This document shows, in pieces, positions 1 through 7,475 of a stretch of 64,000 nucleotides of DNA. The translations under genes were made by a program, and so were the position numbers. This DNA is from Bacillota bacterium (GTDB lineage Bacteria > Bacillota > UBA4882 > UBA8346): the NCBI GenBank assembly GCA_029553165.1, contig JAKPCT010000185.1:1-64000 (forward strand), written 5' to 3'. The notes beneath the pieces were generated by a model. It did no database searches, was not told the origin of the DNA, and saw nothing but the letters and a program-made list of their open reading frames with translations. The number at the start of each line of letters is the position of its first letter. Position 1 is the first letter of the stretch.

Positions 1-72
1 TTTTACAATAGAGATCGACTACATTCAACAATTGAATATGTTTCACCAAATAAAAAACGGAACGTTGCGTAA
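1..72 (+). mobile_element. 3' end of an IS3-family transposase (OrfB) gene, cut by window edge
   Basis: The first 23 codons, open from the window edge to a TAA at 70-72, read FYNRDRLHSTIEYVSPNKKR and three more residues. The YNxxRxHS...Y(V/L)SP pattern is typical of the extreme C-terminus of the rve/DDE integrase domain of IS3-family OrfB proteins. The catalytic DDE residues lie outside the window, so activity cannot be judged. The terminal inverted repeat is not resolved; the right end of the element probably lies within the next 100 bp. It sits upstream of a truncated membrane-protein fragment, which suggests an insertion that broke an older gene. Confidence 0.6.
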
Positions 73-136
73 AGCAAAGTATATTTATGAAAAGATGAAA
101 TATCCGCCGTTTTAGGTGTCTATTTTATTGATATAA

Positions 137-307
137 GGTCAATCAATAGGATTATTACCTTTATTGGTCTTGTCTCTCCTTGCAAAGGACTATATCGTTA
201 TAATGGGTTTAATGGTTGCGTTCATATTTGCTTTATTATTAATCATTATTGGAGTTAAAGCATTTGGCTTAGTAGATAAAAAGAGCTTGAGAAAGGTAAA
301 GAATTGA
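137..307 (+). pseudogene. possible C-terminal fragment of a flippase-like membrane protein
   Basis: An open frame begins after an in-frame TAA at 134-136 and ends at TGA 305-307. It has no convincing start or ribosome binding site; the first ATG is at 203. The translation is two hydrophobic stretches followed by FGLVDKKSLRKVKN. A last transmembrane helix followed by a short lysine-rich tail with a '(T/D)KkdL' motif resembles the end of polysaccharide flippases (MviN/SpoVB/RfbX-type). I infer that the IS3-family insertion just upstream removed the rest of the gene. The fragment is short, so a chance frame or a different membrane protein remains possible. Confidence 0.3.
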
Positions 308-353
308 AAAGGAAATAAGATTTGTGTAATAATGTTATACCAGAAAATTTACA

Positions 354-393
354 CCGCTTTTGATCATCATCAAAAAGCGGCGTTTTCTTTTTT
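354..393 (+). terminator. imperfect rho-independent terminator
   Basis: The arm CCGCTTTTGAT (354-364) pairs with ATCAAAAAGCGG (369-380) with one bulged A. A T-rich tract follows at 382-393. It lies 47 bp after the stop of the membrane-protein fragment and would end its transcript. Confidence 0.6.
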
Positions 394-454
394 ACCAAGA
401 ACTGAAATTCGTCAATTATCTTTTGAAGCATTAAATTAAATATCTATCATCAAC

Positions 455-490
455 TCCGATCATTAATCCCCAAATAATGATCGGAATTTT
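455..490 (+). terminator. terminator-like hairpin upstream of the flagellar operon
   Basis: A perfect 11-bp stem, TCCGATCATTA (455-465) with TAATGATCGGA (475-485), has a 9-nt loop and is followed by ATTTT. It insulates the flagellar operon from upstream transcription. The T-tract is short, so termination may be partial. Confidence 0.6.
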
Positions 491-510
491 CATATAATCT
501 AACTTCAGGT

Positions 511-576
511 TCCTTCCGATAATTAAAATTGAAAGCATTACGATTGCTTTTTTTACAAAAAAACGGAAGGAGGTGA
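511..576 (+). promoter_or_regulatory. fliK leader with possible RBS-masking pairing
   Basis: TCCTTCCG (511-518) is exactly complementary to CGGAAGGA (564-571), which overlaps the Shine-Dalgarno AAGGAGGTG of fliK. Pairing would fold 45 nt between the arms and hide the ribosome binding site. A TATAAT hexamer at 493-498 could be a -10 box, but no good -35 lies 16-18 bp before it. The pairing is seen directly; any regulatory role is inferred. Confidence 0.35.
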
Positions 577-580
577 ATAA

Positions 581-2077
581 ATGAAAGATATCGCAATATT
601 ACCAGCGCTCAACCTTGAATCAGTTGGTGGTAATTCTGCTTTAAAATCAAAACCTACAAACTCCAAAGGTGCGTCATTCCAACAAATTTTTGCTTCGGTA
701 AACGGTTCGCCGGATCGGGAATTGCCAACCGAGCTGTCTGTAGAAAAACCACAGTCAGAACCAGTTGAGCATGACAATACGGAGTTACCACTGCCATTAG
801 CAAATTTGGCAGCAGATCAAACTCTCAATCCAGTGCTGATTGCGCAAATGATGGCTGGCCTGCAAACTAATCTAAATACCGATGTCGTTATCGATAATAA
901 TCATGAAGAACAATTGGTGACTCAACCTGAAGTTAGGTTGGCAGCGATTACGACACCGGAAAACCGGCCATTTGTATTAGAAACAGTTACGCCAAACAAT
1001 ATTTCTGCGGAGATTCTTCCCAATTTTGAAGCAGAAAGTATTGTGTTTGGGGATGAAGCAGCCCAGGGTTTGTTTCTTTCTCAAGCAGAGCCGAAAAAGT
1101 CAATGGAGTTGGCAGTGGAAAATCCTCAACCTTCTTTGGCTAATGTTCAAGAGAATAAACCTGCTAAGGGAATGAGTGATGTTTTTCCTGTAAAACTGGA
1201 TGTAGTTAAGGTAAAACCACTATCGGTTCAGTTAACCCAACCGTTGCAACCAAATTTGTTAAACTTGATTAATCATAATCAGTTAGTATCAAATGAGAGT
1301 GAATTAAATCCAGATTCATTGGAACAACCGGTTATTGGACAAGTTGCAACTAATGGTAATGTTTTGAGCAATGAAGTAAAGCAATCAGCCATAACAAAAG
1401 GCGATTTGAAAGGGTCAGATGATAAGACGGTTTTTGATCTGTTGGTTGACCAATTAACTACAGACGCTGGCAGTGAAGAGCTTAATGGCAATCTGAAACT
1501 ATTGGAACCGGAGATTCCTTTTGAAGAGGTTGATTTAAAGAATTTGGTTAGTAAGGTCGATAATATAACATTACCTGAACTAAATCAACGTCAAGTTACT
1601 AATTTAATCTCACCAACCAAAGAGAACGATGGCGAATTGCCGGTATCAAAAAGTGAGCTTTTTACACAGATCGTTGAGAAAGCTAAGGTAATGGTTAGTC
1701 AGGGTAACAGTGAGATGGAGATCAGCCTTAAACCAGATAATTTAGGAAAATTACAACTGAAGATCTCCTTAGAAAATCACTTGGTTACAGCCAAATTCGT
1801 CGCTGAATCAGATCAGGTAAAACAGATCTTGGAGTCCAATCTGGTCCAATTAAGAAATTCACTTCAGGAACAAGGGATTCAAGTGGAAAATCTGATGGTT
1901 TCGGTCGGTCAGGATGGTAACGGAGCAGAAAGCTTCCAACAACATTTTGCCGATCAATCAAAGAACTTTGAGCTTCAAAGGATCAAATTAAACAACAATA
2001 CCATTGAAGAGATATTTGAAACCGGAGTGGAAAAACAAAGAATGTTATCCTACTCAAAGATCGATTTAATTGCTTAA
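581..2077 (+). CDS. fliK: flagellar hook-length control protein FliK
   Basis: 498 aa. FliK is exported by the flagellar type III system, measures the hook and switches export from hook to filament subunits by contacting FlhB. The long N-terminal region (about residues 1-350) is low-complexity, rich in Asn, Gln, Glu and Pro, and poorly conserved, as usual for FliK. The C-terminal Flg_hook domain lies at about residues 365-465, with the diagnostic segment MEISLKPDNLGKLQL followed by 'LRNSLQEQGIQVENLMVSVG'. The start is the ATG at 581, 5-6 nt after a strong AAGGAGGTG. It is the first gene of the long flagellar run, directly upstream of flgD, the usual order. The genes that normally precede it (fliE to fliJ) are absent here. 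Confidence 0.9.
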   Translation: MKDIAILPALNLESVGGNSALKSKPTNSKGASFQQIFASVNGSPDRELPTELSVEKPQSEPVEHDNTELPLPLANLAADQTLNPVLIAQMMAGLQTNLNTDVVIDNNHEEQLVTQPEVRLAAITTPENRPFVLETVTPNNISAEILPNFEAESIVFGDEAAQGLFLSQAEPKKSMELAVENPQPSLANVQENKPAKGMSDVFPVKLDVVKVKPLSVQLTQPLQPNLLNLINHNQLVSNESELNPDSLEQPVIGQVATNGNVLSNEVKQSAITKGDLKGSDDKTVFDLLVDQLTTDAGSEELNGNLKLLEPEIPFEEVDLKNLVSKVDNITLPELNQRQVTNLISPTKENDGELPVSKSELFTQIVEKAKVMVSQGNSEMEISLKPDNLGKLQLKISLENHLVTAKFVAESDQVKQILESNLVQLRNSLQEQGIQVENLMVSVGQDGNGAESFQQHFADQSKNFELQRIKLNNNTIEEIFETGVEKQRMLSYSKIDLIA

Positions 2078-2104
2078 TGCTTAATCCCGAAAGGAGGTGT
2101 AAAG

Positions 2105-2710
2105 ATGCAGGTTACAGCGGCAACGACCAATGGATATATGAATACGACTAAAACCAGAAATACCGGTGATTCCTTGGGTAAAGACGATTTCTTACGGTTG
2201 TTGGTGACTCAGTTACAAAACCAGGACCCGCTAAATCCCATGGAAGATAAGGAGTTTATCTCACAAATGGCCCAGTTTACTTCGTTGGAGCAGATGCAAA
2301 ACTTGGTCAAAGCCTCCAGTTTTCAACAGGCGACAGCGATGATTGGACAAAATGTCAAAGCCGTAATCTATGATAATGGTATGTCCGAATTGATCTTTGG
2401 CAGGGTTACTTCCGTTTCCCAAATCAGTGGGGAGATGTATCTCACTTTAGATGACGGTTTCCAGATTAAGATGAGTGATGTCCAGGCAGTATTGGGTGCG
2501 GAAGGTTTATTGCAGGAAGCGATGAGTTATGTTGGACAGACGGTATTGGCGAGACAATACGCCGGTAACGGGGAGACCGTAGGATTGGAAAAAGTAAAGA
2601 TCGAATCAATTGCCCTCGTAGATGGTGTGATCAAGCTGACTACCAGTAATGGAAGAACGATTACACTGAATGATATTTTCAATGTCATAACTGATGAGGA
2701 GGCACTATGA
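2105..2710 (+). CDS. flgD: flagellar hook assembly (cap) protein FlgD
   Basis: 201 aa. FlgD forms the cap that guides polymerisation of FlgE hook subunits outside the cell and is then discarded. The conserved N-terminal FlgD segment is clear: GKDDFLRLLVTQLQNQDPLNP and then MEDKEFISQMAQFTSLEQ. The rest (about residues 80-195) matches the Tudor/Ig-like region, here short, as in many Bacillota. The start is supported by AAAGGAGGTG just upstream. The stop overlaps the next gene by four bases (ATGA), which implies translational coupling. It lies between fliK and flgE, as expected. Confidence 0.95.
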   Translation: MQVTAATTNGYMNTTKTRNTGDSLGKDDFLRLLVTQLQNQDPLNPMEDKEFISQMAQFTSLEQMQNLVKASSFQQATAMIGQNVKAVIYDNGMSELIFGRVTSVSQISGEMYLTLDDGFQIKMSDVQAVLGAEGLLQEAMSYVGQTVLARQYAGNGETVGLEKVKIESIALVDGVIKLTTSNGRTITLNDIFNVITDEEAL

Positions 2711-3099
2711 ACGACAAGATCTTTATTAGGCCACCCCAGATCGGTCCGGTAACACCAAGAGTCGATCAAAAAAGCCATAAACCAAGTAATATTAATGGTA
2801 CCGATTTTTCCCAGGTGTTTCAGGAACAATTACAGAAACAAAGTGAAGTGAAATTTTCGGCACATGCGTTAAAACGGCTTGAAGACCGGAATATCTCGCT
2901 TGGGAATAAGGAATTAAGTCAACTGAAGGATGCGGTGAACCGGGCTGAAGCAAAAGGTGCAAAAGAATCATTGATTTTGATGGATAACTTAGCGTTAATC
3001 GTCAGTATTAAAAACCGGACTGTGATTACGGCGGTTGACGGTGACAGTCTGAAAGAGAATGTTTTTACCAACATCGACAGTGCGGTGATCGTTAATTGA
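2707..3099 (+). CDS. small flagellar operon protein (TIGR02530 type)
   Basis: 130 aa. It resembles the conserved 'flagellar operon protein' family found between flgD and flgE in Bacillota and related phyla. The family signature is visible: an N-terminal disordered part, then 'FSAHALKRLEDRNISL' and 'LILMDNLALIVSIKNRTVITAVDGD', ending with 'VFTNIDSAVIV'. No catalytic motif, signal peptide or membrane segment is present. The family's molecular role is not established to my knowledge; its position suggests a part in hook assembly or its control. The start overlaps the flgD stop (ATGA), with GAGGAGG at the end of flgD as ribosome binding site. Confidence 0.85.
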   Translation: MNDKIFIRPPQIGPVTPRVDQKSHKPSNINGTDFSQVFQEQLQKQSEVKFSAHALKRLEDRNISLGNKELSQLKDAVNRAEAKGAKESLILMDNLALIVSIKNRTVITAVDGDSLKENVFTNIDSAVIVN

Positions 3100-3127
3100 T
3101 TTCAAACCGAATTATGGATTGACTTAA

Positions 3128-3206
3128 AGAAGCCGGACCTCTTAACTGCGAGGAAGCTTCTGGACCCGCGGAATGAGTGAAGCGGGAACAATAACAAGGA
3201 GGTCGT
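3128..3206 (+). promoter_or_regulatory. structured flgE leader
   Basis: Two hairpins precede flgE. The first has arms AGAAGC (3128-3133) and GCTTCT (3156-3161) with an inner stem CCTC (3138-3141)/GAGG (3150-3153). The second pairs CCCGC (3165-3169) with GCGGG (3182-3186). GACCTC (3136-3141 region) is also complementary to GAGGTC inside the flgE ribosome binding site (about 3199-3204). The first hairpin and RBS masking are therefore mutually exclusive. I do not recognise a known riboswitch class. Confidence 0.4.
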
Positions 3207-3213
3207 AAATATC

Positions 3214-5082
3214 ATGATGCGTTCAATGTTTGCCGGAGTATCCGGTTTGCGCAACCATCAAATACGGATGGACGTAATCGGTAATAATATTGCTAATGTT
3301 AATACAATTGGGTTTAAATCCAGTCGTGTTAGTTTTCAGGACACTTTAAACCAGATGTTGCGTGGTGCTTCAGCACCACAAGGTGAACGTGGCGGGATCA
3401 ACCCGCTCCAAGTCGGATTGGGTGTCAATATTGCAACGATTGATGTTATTCATACTCAAGGTAATCTTCAAAATACCGGTAAAATCAGTGATGTGGCAAT
3501 CCAGGGTGACGGATTTTTCATTTTGAGCGATGGTGGTAACCAATACTATACCAGAGCCGGAAACTTTAATATGGAACGTGACGGACGGTTGGTGAATCCT
3601 TCAAACGGATTGGTAGTCCAAGGCTGGATGGCTGATGATTTAGGGAATATCAATCCTAATAGTCCGTTGACGAATATTAGGTTGCCGATTGGTCAAACAA
3701 TTAATCCGGTAGCTACTTCCGTAATTGAGTTTGGAGGGAATTTGAATTCCCAAACATTAGGGGAGCTTACTTATTCTGAAATGACTCTGACCGATGAGAA
3801 CGGAAACTCGGTCCGGGTAGCCTATAATCTAATACCCACTTCCAATTATAATGAATTCCAGTATACGACAGTTGTTACCAATGGTTCGATCGTTTCAGGA
3901 ACCGGCAGTGGTATTATCAGGCTCAATCTGGATGGAACGGTTGCTGCGATTTACGGAAGTAGTTTTAAAGTTCAATCCGGAGCGGCAAATGCGCTGCCGA
4001 TTACCATTAATCCGCCGCAAATCGGTCAAGCCAGTGGCGGAATCTTTTCAGTAGCGAAAAACAGCGCCGAAGACCTGACTTTAAGGGCAGCTTTTTCAGG
4101 GGCAGGTACCTATCCTACCTCGGTTAGAGATGAACAGGGAAATCTGATCACCTTTGATTATGAAGTAACCAGCCTTGGTGGTTATGACTACGCCTGGAAT
4201 ATTGTTAACGTCAGCAGCGGTGGAAAGCTTGCTTCAGGTTCAGGTGGGACGTTCACTTGGGATGGTACCACTTTCTCTGGCAGTAGCGGTAGTATTGTCC
4301 TAACATCTGCTGCTGGTTATGATGTAACTTTAGGGCCGCGCGCTGCTGATCAGCCACCTTATCAAGTTATTAATCGGGAAGGTATCAACTCATTCGTTGG
4401 CAGTTTTGATGTCCCCAAACCGATTGTAAACACGACTAAAGTCTATGATTCGTTAGGCAATTCCCATATCTTGGTTACAACTGTAACCAAAACAGATGTT
4501 AATAATTGGAGCTGGGTTACTACTGATGCTGCCAATAACGTTATTGGCAGCGGCGTCTTGACTTTTGCCAGTAACGGTAATCTGATTGCTGCTCCTGGAA
4601 GTACCATCAGCTTTACTCCGACCGGCGCCGAACCGATTGTGATTACCCCCGATTTCAGCAAGGTAACGCAGTTTGCCAGCAATACGTCAGAGATCAATTC
4701 GCCATTCCAAAATGGTTATCCAATGGGTCAATTGCAGAGTTTTAATATTGACAAAAGCGGACAGATCATTGGAGTCTTCTCTAATGGTATGAATAAGACC
4801 TTAGCGCAGATGGCGATTGCTAATTTCACCAACCCGGCCGGACTGATCCGTTCCGGTGATACTTTGTTTGAGGTTTCCGGTAACTCCGGTCCGCCACAGA
4901 TCGGTCAAGCCGGACAGAACGGGCGTGGACTGGTAACACCGGGTGCGGTTGAGATGTCCAATGTTGATCTGTCGCAAGAGTTTACCGATATGATTGTTAC
5001 CCAACGTGGATTCCAATCCAATTCGCGGATTATCACTACTTCTGATGAGATGTTGCAGGAACTGGTTAATTTGAAACGATAG
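3214..5082 (+). CDS. flgE: flagellar hook protein FlgE
   Basis: 622 aa, long for FlgE (about 400 aa in enterobacteria). It is the subunit of the extracellular hook, exported through the flagellar type III system. The N-terminal rod/hook signature is clear: 'GVSGLRNHQIRMDVIGNNIANVNTIGFKSSR'. The C-terminal FlgE/F/G domain ends 'GAVEMSNVDLSQEFTDMIVTQRGFQSNSRIITTSDEMLQELVNL'. The central part, about residues 170-480, is rich in Gly, Ser and Thr and represents inserted surface domains. The start is ATG 3214 or the adjacent ATG 3217; GGAGGT lies 10 nt upstream. A two-hairpin leader precedes it and a long hairpin follows it. Confidence 0.95.
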   Translation: MMRSMFAGVSGLRNHQIRMDVIGNNIANVNTIGFKSSRVSFQDTLNQMLRGASAPQGERGGINPLQVGLGVNIATIDVIHTQGNLQNTGKISDVAIQGDGFFILSDGGNQYYTRAGNFNMERDGRLVNPSNGLVVQGWMADDLGNINPNSPLTNIRLPIGQTINPVATSVIEFGGNLNSQTLGELTYSEMTLTDENGNSVRVAYNLIPTSNYNEFQYTTVVTNGSIVSGTGSGIIRLNLDGTVAAIYGSSFKVQSGAANALPITINPPQIGQASGGIFSVAKNSAEDLTLRAAFSGAGTYPTSVRDEQGNLITFDYEVTSLGGYDYAWNIVNVSSGGKLASGSGGTFTWDGTTFSGSSGSIVLTSAAGYDVTLGPRAADQPPYQVINREGINSFVGSFDVPKPIVNTTKVYDSLGNSHILVTTVTKTDVNNWSWVTTDAANNVIGSGVLTFASNGNLIAAPGSTISFTPTGAEPIVITPDFSKVTQFASNTSEINSPFQNGYPMGQLQSFNIDKSGQIIGVFSNGMNKTLAQMAIANFTNPAGLIRSGDTLFEVSGNSGPPQIGQAGQNGRGLVTPGAVEMSNVDLSQEFTDMIVTQRGFQSNSRIITTSDEMLQELVNLKR

Positions 5083-5089
5083 GAAAGTA

Positions 5090-5126
5090 TTCCGTAGGGG
5101 TTCATCTATCTTGAACCTCTACGGAA
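5090..5126 (+). repeat. 15-bp inverted repeat between flgE and flbD
   Basis: The arm TTCCGTAGGGGTTCA (5090-5104) pairs with TGAACCTCTACGGAA (5112-5126), with a single G-U pair and a 7-nt loop. No T-tract follows, only AATTAATTT. It is better explained as an mRNA 3'-end stabiliser, processing site or weak attenuator protecting the hook transcript than as a full terminator. Confidence 0.55.
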
Positions 5127-5192
5127 AATTAATTTGATAAGAGTATTAGCCTTATCAGATGTTAATTTATTTATGGGGATGAGGTGATAGCG

Positions 5193-5405
5193 ATGATTCC
5201 GGTAAGACGGTTAAGTGGCGAAGAGATAATGATCAATCCTCATCTGATCGAATTGATTGAATCAACTCCGGATACGGTTATTTCCTTTACAAATGGTCGT
5301 AAGATAATGGTTCAAGATTCGGTTGACAGTATTGTCGCAAAGATAATCGAGTATCGTAAATTAATCGGTGATAGGAATTTCACTGACTATGACGGTGTGT
5401 CCTGA
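5193..5405 (+). CDS. flbD: flagellar protein FlbD (FlbD/YlzI family)
   Basis: 70 aa. It belongs to the small FlbD family found between flgE and motA/fliL in Bacillota; its function is not well defined. The family pattern is present: RLSGEEIMINPHLIELIE, then 'TPDTVISFTNGRKIMVQDSVDSIVAKIIEYRKLIG'. The start is taken as ATG 5193, giving the short N-terminus MIPVRRLSG usual for the family, with GAGGTG 6 nt upstream; a GTG at 5184 is inside that ribosome binding site and less likely. Its stop codon is part of the ribosome binding site of motA. Confidence 0.85.
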   Translation: MIPVRRLSGEEIMINPHLIELIESTPDTVISFTNGRKIMVQDSVDSIVAKIIEYRKLIGDRNFTDYDGVS

Positions 5406-5414
5406 GGTGATTAA

Positions 5415-6224
5415 ATGGAAACGCTTATTGGAGTTGTTGGCGGTTTAATAGTTGTTGCAATCGGGATTATGCTAAATGGATCCTTGCTTGGCTTTGTGGA
5501 CTATCCGTCAATGTTTATTACGTTTGGCGGTTCGGCCATGGCTTTGTTGGTTAACTATCAATTTAGCCAGTTTATCGGTGCCTTTAAAGCGATGATGTTG
5601 CTTTTTAAGAAAGATGAATCTGATGTTGAGCGGGTTCTTGAAGAAATAGTTGAATACGCTAAAAAGGCCCGGCGCGAAGGTTTACTGGCTTTAGAAGATG
5701 AAGTTCAAAAATCAGATGATGAATTTCTCAAGAAAGGGATTCAATTGATCGTTGACGGAACCGATCCGGAATTAGTCCGCAGTATTTTGGAGATCGAATT
5801 ATCGTTTATGGAAGAACGCCATCAGACAAACAAATCATTCTTTGAAAGCTGGGGTGCGTTAGCACCGGGATTTGGGATGATTGGAACGGTTATTGGGTTG
5901 ATTCAGATGCTGGCCAATCTGGAGGATGTATCCAAAATTGGGCCGTCAATGGCGGTAGCTTTGATTACGACATTTTATGGGGCGTTATTTGCCAATTTAA
6001 TCTGTACCCCAATTGCCGGGAAATTAGCGATTCGCAGTTCCAACGAACAATTTTTAAAACAACTGATGATTGAAGGAATTCTTTCAATTCAAGCAGGGGA
6101 AAATCCACGGATCGTTGAAGAAAAACTAACTGCATTTCTATCACCGTCGCAACGTAATGCGCTCAAAGCCAAACAAGAAACTAAAGTGGGTGATGAGAGG
6201 GAGAGGGTGAATTCAGTTGCGTAG
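5415..6224 (+). CDS. motA: flagellar motor stator protein MotA
   Basis: 269 aa. It forms, with MotB, the ion channel that drives rotation by pushing on FliG. Four hydrophobic segments are visible: two near the N-terminus (about residues 3-25 and 30-50) and two late (about 150-175 and 180-205). The cytoplasmic loop between them holds the charged residues that contact the rotor. The segment 'WGALAPGFGMIGTVIGLI' is the family signature. Sequence alone does not settle proton versus sodium use. The start follows GAGGTGATTAA that overlaps the flbD stop. motB begins 8 bases before this gene ends. Confidence 0.95.
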   Translation: METLIGVVGGLIVVAIGIMLNGSLLGFVDYPSMFITFGGSAMALLVNYQFSQFIGAFKAMMLLFKKDESDVERVLEEIVEYAKKARREGLLALEDEVQKSDDEFLKKGIQLIVDGTDPELVRSILEIELSFMEERHQTNKSFFESWGALAPGFGMIGTVIGLIQMLANLEDVSKIGPSMAVALITTFYGALFANLICTPIAGKLAIRSSNEQFLKQLMIEGILSIQAGENPRIVEEKLTAFLSPSQRNALKAKQETKVGDERERVNSVA

Positions 6225-6927
6225 GAGAAAACCGCCTGAAAATAAAGGTGGAGCACCTGGGTGGATGACTACTTACGGTGATATGGTTACATTATTATTG
6301 ACCTTTTTTGTCATGTTGTATGCATCGTCGACGATCGATACCCAGAAATATATTCAGATTGTTAATTCTTTAAGAGGGGCACTAGGCGGCAATGTTGGTG
6401 TGTTAAACAATGGAGCTTCAGTCCAGAATATTGGTGATAAGACTACTGAAAATCTGGTTTATCGCCGATTGTTGGAGCAACTGACTAGAGTGGTTAGTCA
6501 AAGAGGACTGGAAGGAAAAGTTGAAATCAGTACCACTGATGAAGGAATTGTTTTAAGTTTTAAAGAAAGACTCTTTTTTAGGATTGGATCAGCCGATATA
6601 TTAATTGAAGCATATTCGATTTTGAATGAAGTAGGAACGATTTTAAAAGAGCATGAGTTACCAATCAGGGTTGAAGGTCATACTTGCGATCTGCCGATTA
6701 AAAATTATAAGTTTCCGTCTAATTGGGAGTTATCGGCGATTCGTTCCATTAATGTAGTTCGTTATTTGATTGAGAACTCAAAGATCAAGCCGGAATTAAT
6801 TTCATCAGCGGCTTATGGTCAGTATCGGCCGATAGTTGAAAACCATAATGAAGAAAACCGTGCCCGAAACCGGCGTGTTGATATTATTATTATTGTCGCC
6901 CCAAGATTATTGTTGGAGAGTAAATGA
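6217..6927 (+). CDS. motB: flagellar motor stator protein MotB
   Basis: 236 aa, TTG start at 6217 with GAGAGGGTGA just upstream; it overlaps motA by 8 bases. MotB anchors the stator to peptidoglycan and carries the ion-binding aspartate. The plug/TM region reads 'GWMTTYGDMVTLLLTFFVMLYASS', with the essential Asp in 'GDMV'. The C-terminal OmpA-like domain follows at about residues 110-230, with 'VEGHTCDLPI', 'WELSAIRSINVVRYLI' and 'NRRVDIII' (peptidoglycan binding). The length is normal for Bacillota. It works with the upstream MotA in the cytoplasmic membrane. Confidence 0.95.
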   Translation: MRRRKPPENKGGAPGWMTTYGDMVTLLLTFFVMLYASSTIDTQKYIQIVNSLRGALGGNVGVLNNGASVQNIGDKTTENLVYRRLLEQLTRVVSQRGLEGKVEISTTDEGIVLSFKERLFFRIGSADILIEAYSILNEVGTILKEHELPIRVEGHTCDLPIKNYKFPSNWELSAIRSINVVRYLIENSKIKPELISSAAYGQYRPIVENHNEENRARNRRVDIIIIVAPRLLLESK

Positions 6928-6959
6928 TTCAATCTTTGCTAAAGTGACAGGAGGACTTT

Positions 6960-7460
6960 ATGGCTAAGGATAATGTGACAAACAATGAAGCTAAAGCAAA
7001 AAATTCAACTGTAACTGTTGTCTTAATTGGACTATTTTCATTCTTGATTACCGTGGTTATTGCGGGAACAGTAATCTTTTTAACCTTGAGAAATGACGGC
7101 TCAAGCCATCCAAATGTCGAGTTAGGCGTCGGTACAAAAAAAAATGTTGAATTAGGGCCATTAGTTTCAATTGGAAATGATATTATTGTTAATTTAGCCA
7201 AACAAGGAAGCATGGATTATTATCTCAAAGTTAATGTGACTTTAGAAGCTGGTAACAAAAAAGTTGCCGAAGAATTGACTAATCGCATTCCTCAAGTTAG
7301 GGATCTATTGATAAATATTTTAAGTTCGAAAACAATAGATAAAATTAATGAAAAAGAAGGGAAAGAACTCATACGCAGAGAAATTATAAATGATATTAAT
7401 GAAATTTTGTCAACTGGTAAAATTAAAAATGTTTTTTTTCAAGAATTTGTAATACAGTAG
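6960..7460 (+). CDS. fliL: flagellar basal body-associated protein FliL
   Basis: 166 aa. FliL is a single-pass membrane protein that surrounds the stator and supports torque. A short charged N-terminus is followed by one transmembrane helix (about residues 17-42) and then the extracytoplasmic FliL domain, with 'LGPLVSIGNDIIVNLAKQGSMDYYLKVNVTLE' and 'IPQVRDLLINILSSKT'. The C-terminal 'EIINDINEILSTGKIKNVFFQEFVIQ' is the typical FliL ending. The ATG at 6960 has AGGAGG 8 nt upstream. It lies between motB and fliM, a standard arrangement. Confidence 0.93.
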   Translation: MAKDNVTNNEAKAKNSTVTVVLIGLFSFLITVVIAGTVIFLTLRNDGSSHPNVELGVGTKKNVELGPLVSIGNDIIVNLAKQGSMDYYLKVNVTLEAGNKKVAEELTNRIPQVRDLLINILSSKTIDKINEKEGKELIRREIINDINEILSTGKIKNVFFQEFVIQ

Positions 7461-7475
7461 GAGGTGCGTTTAGTA

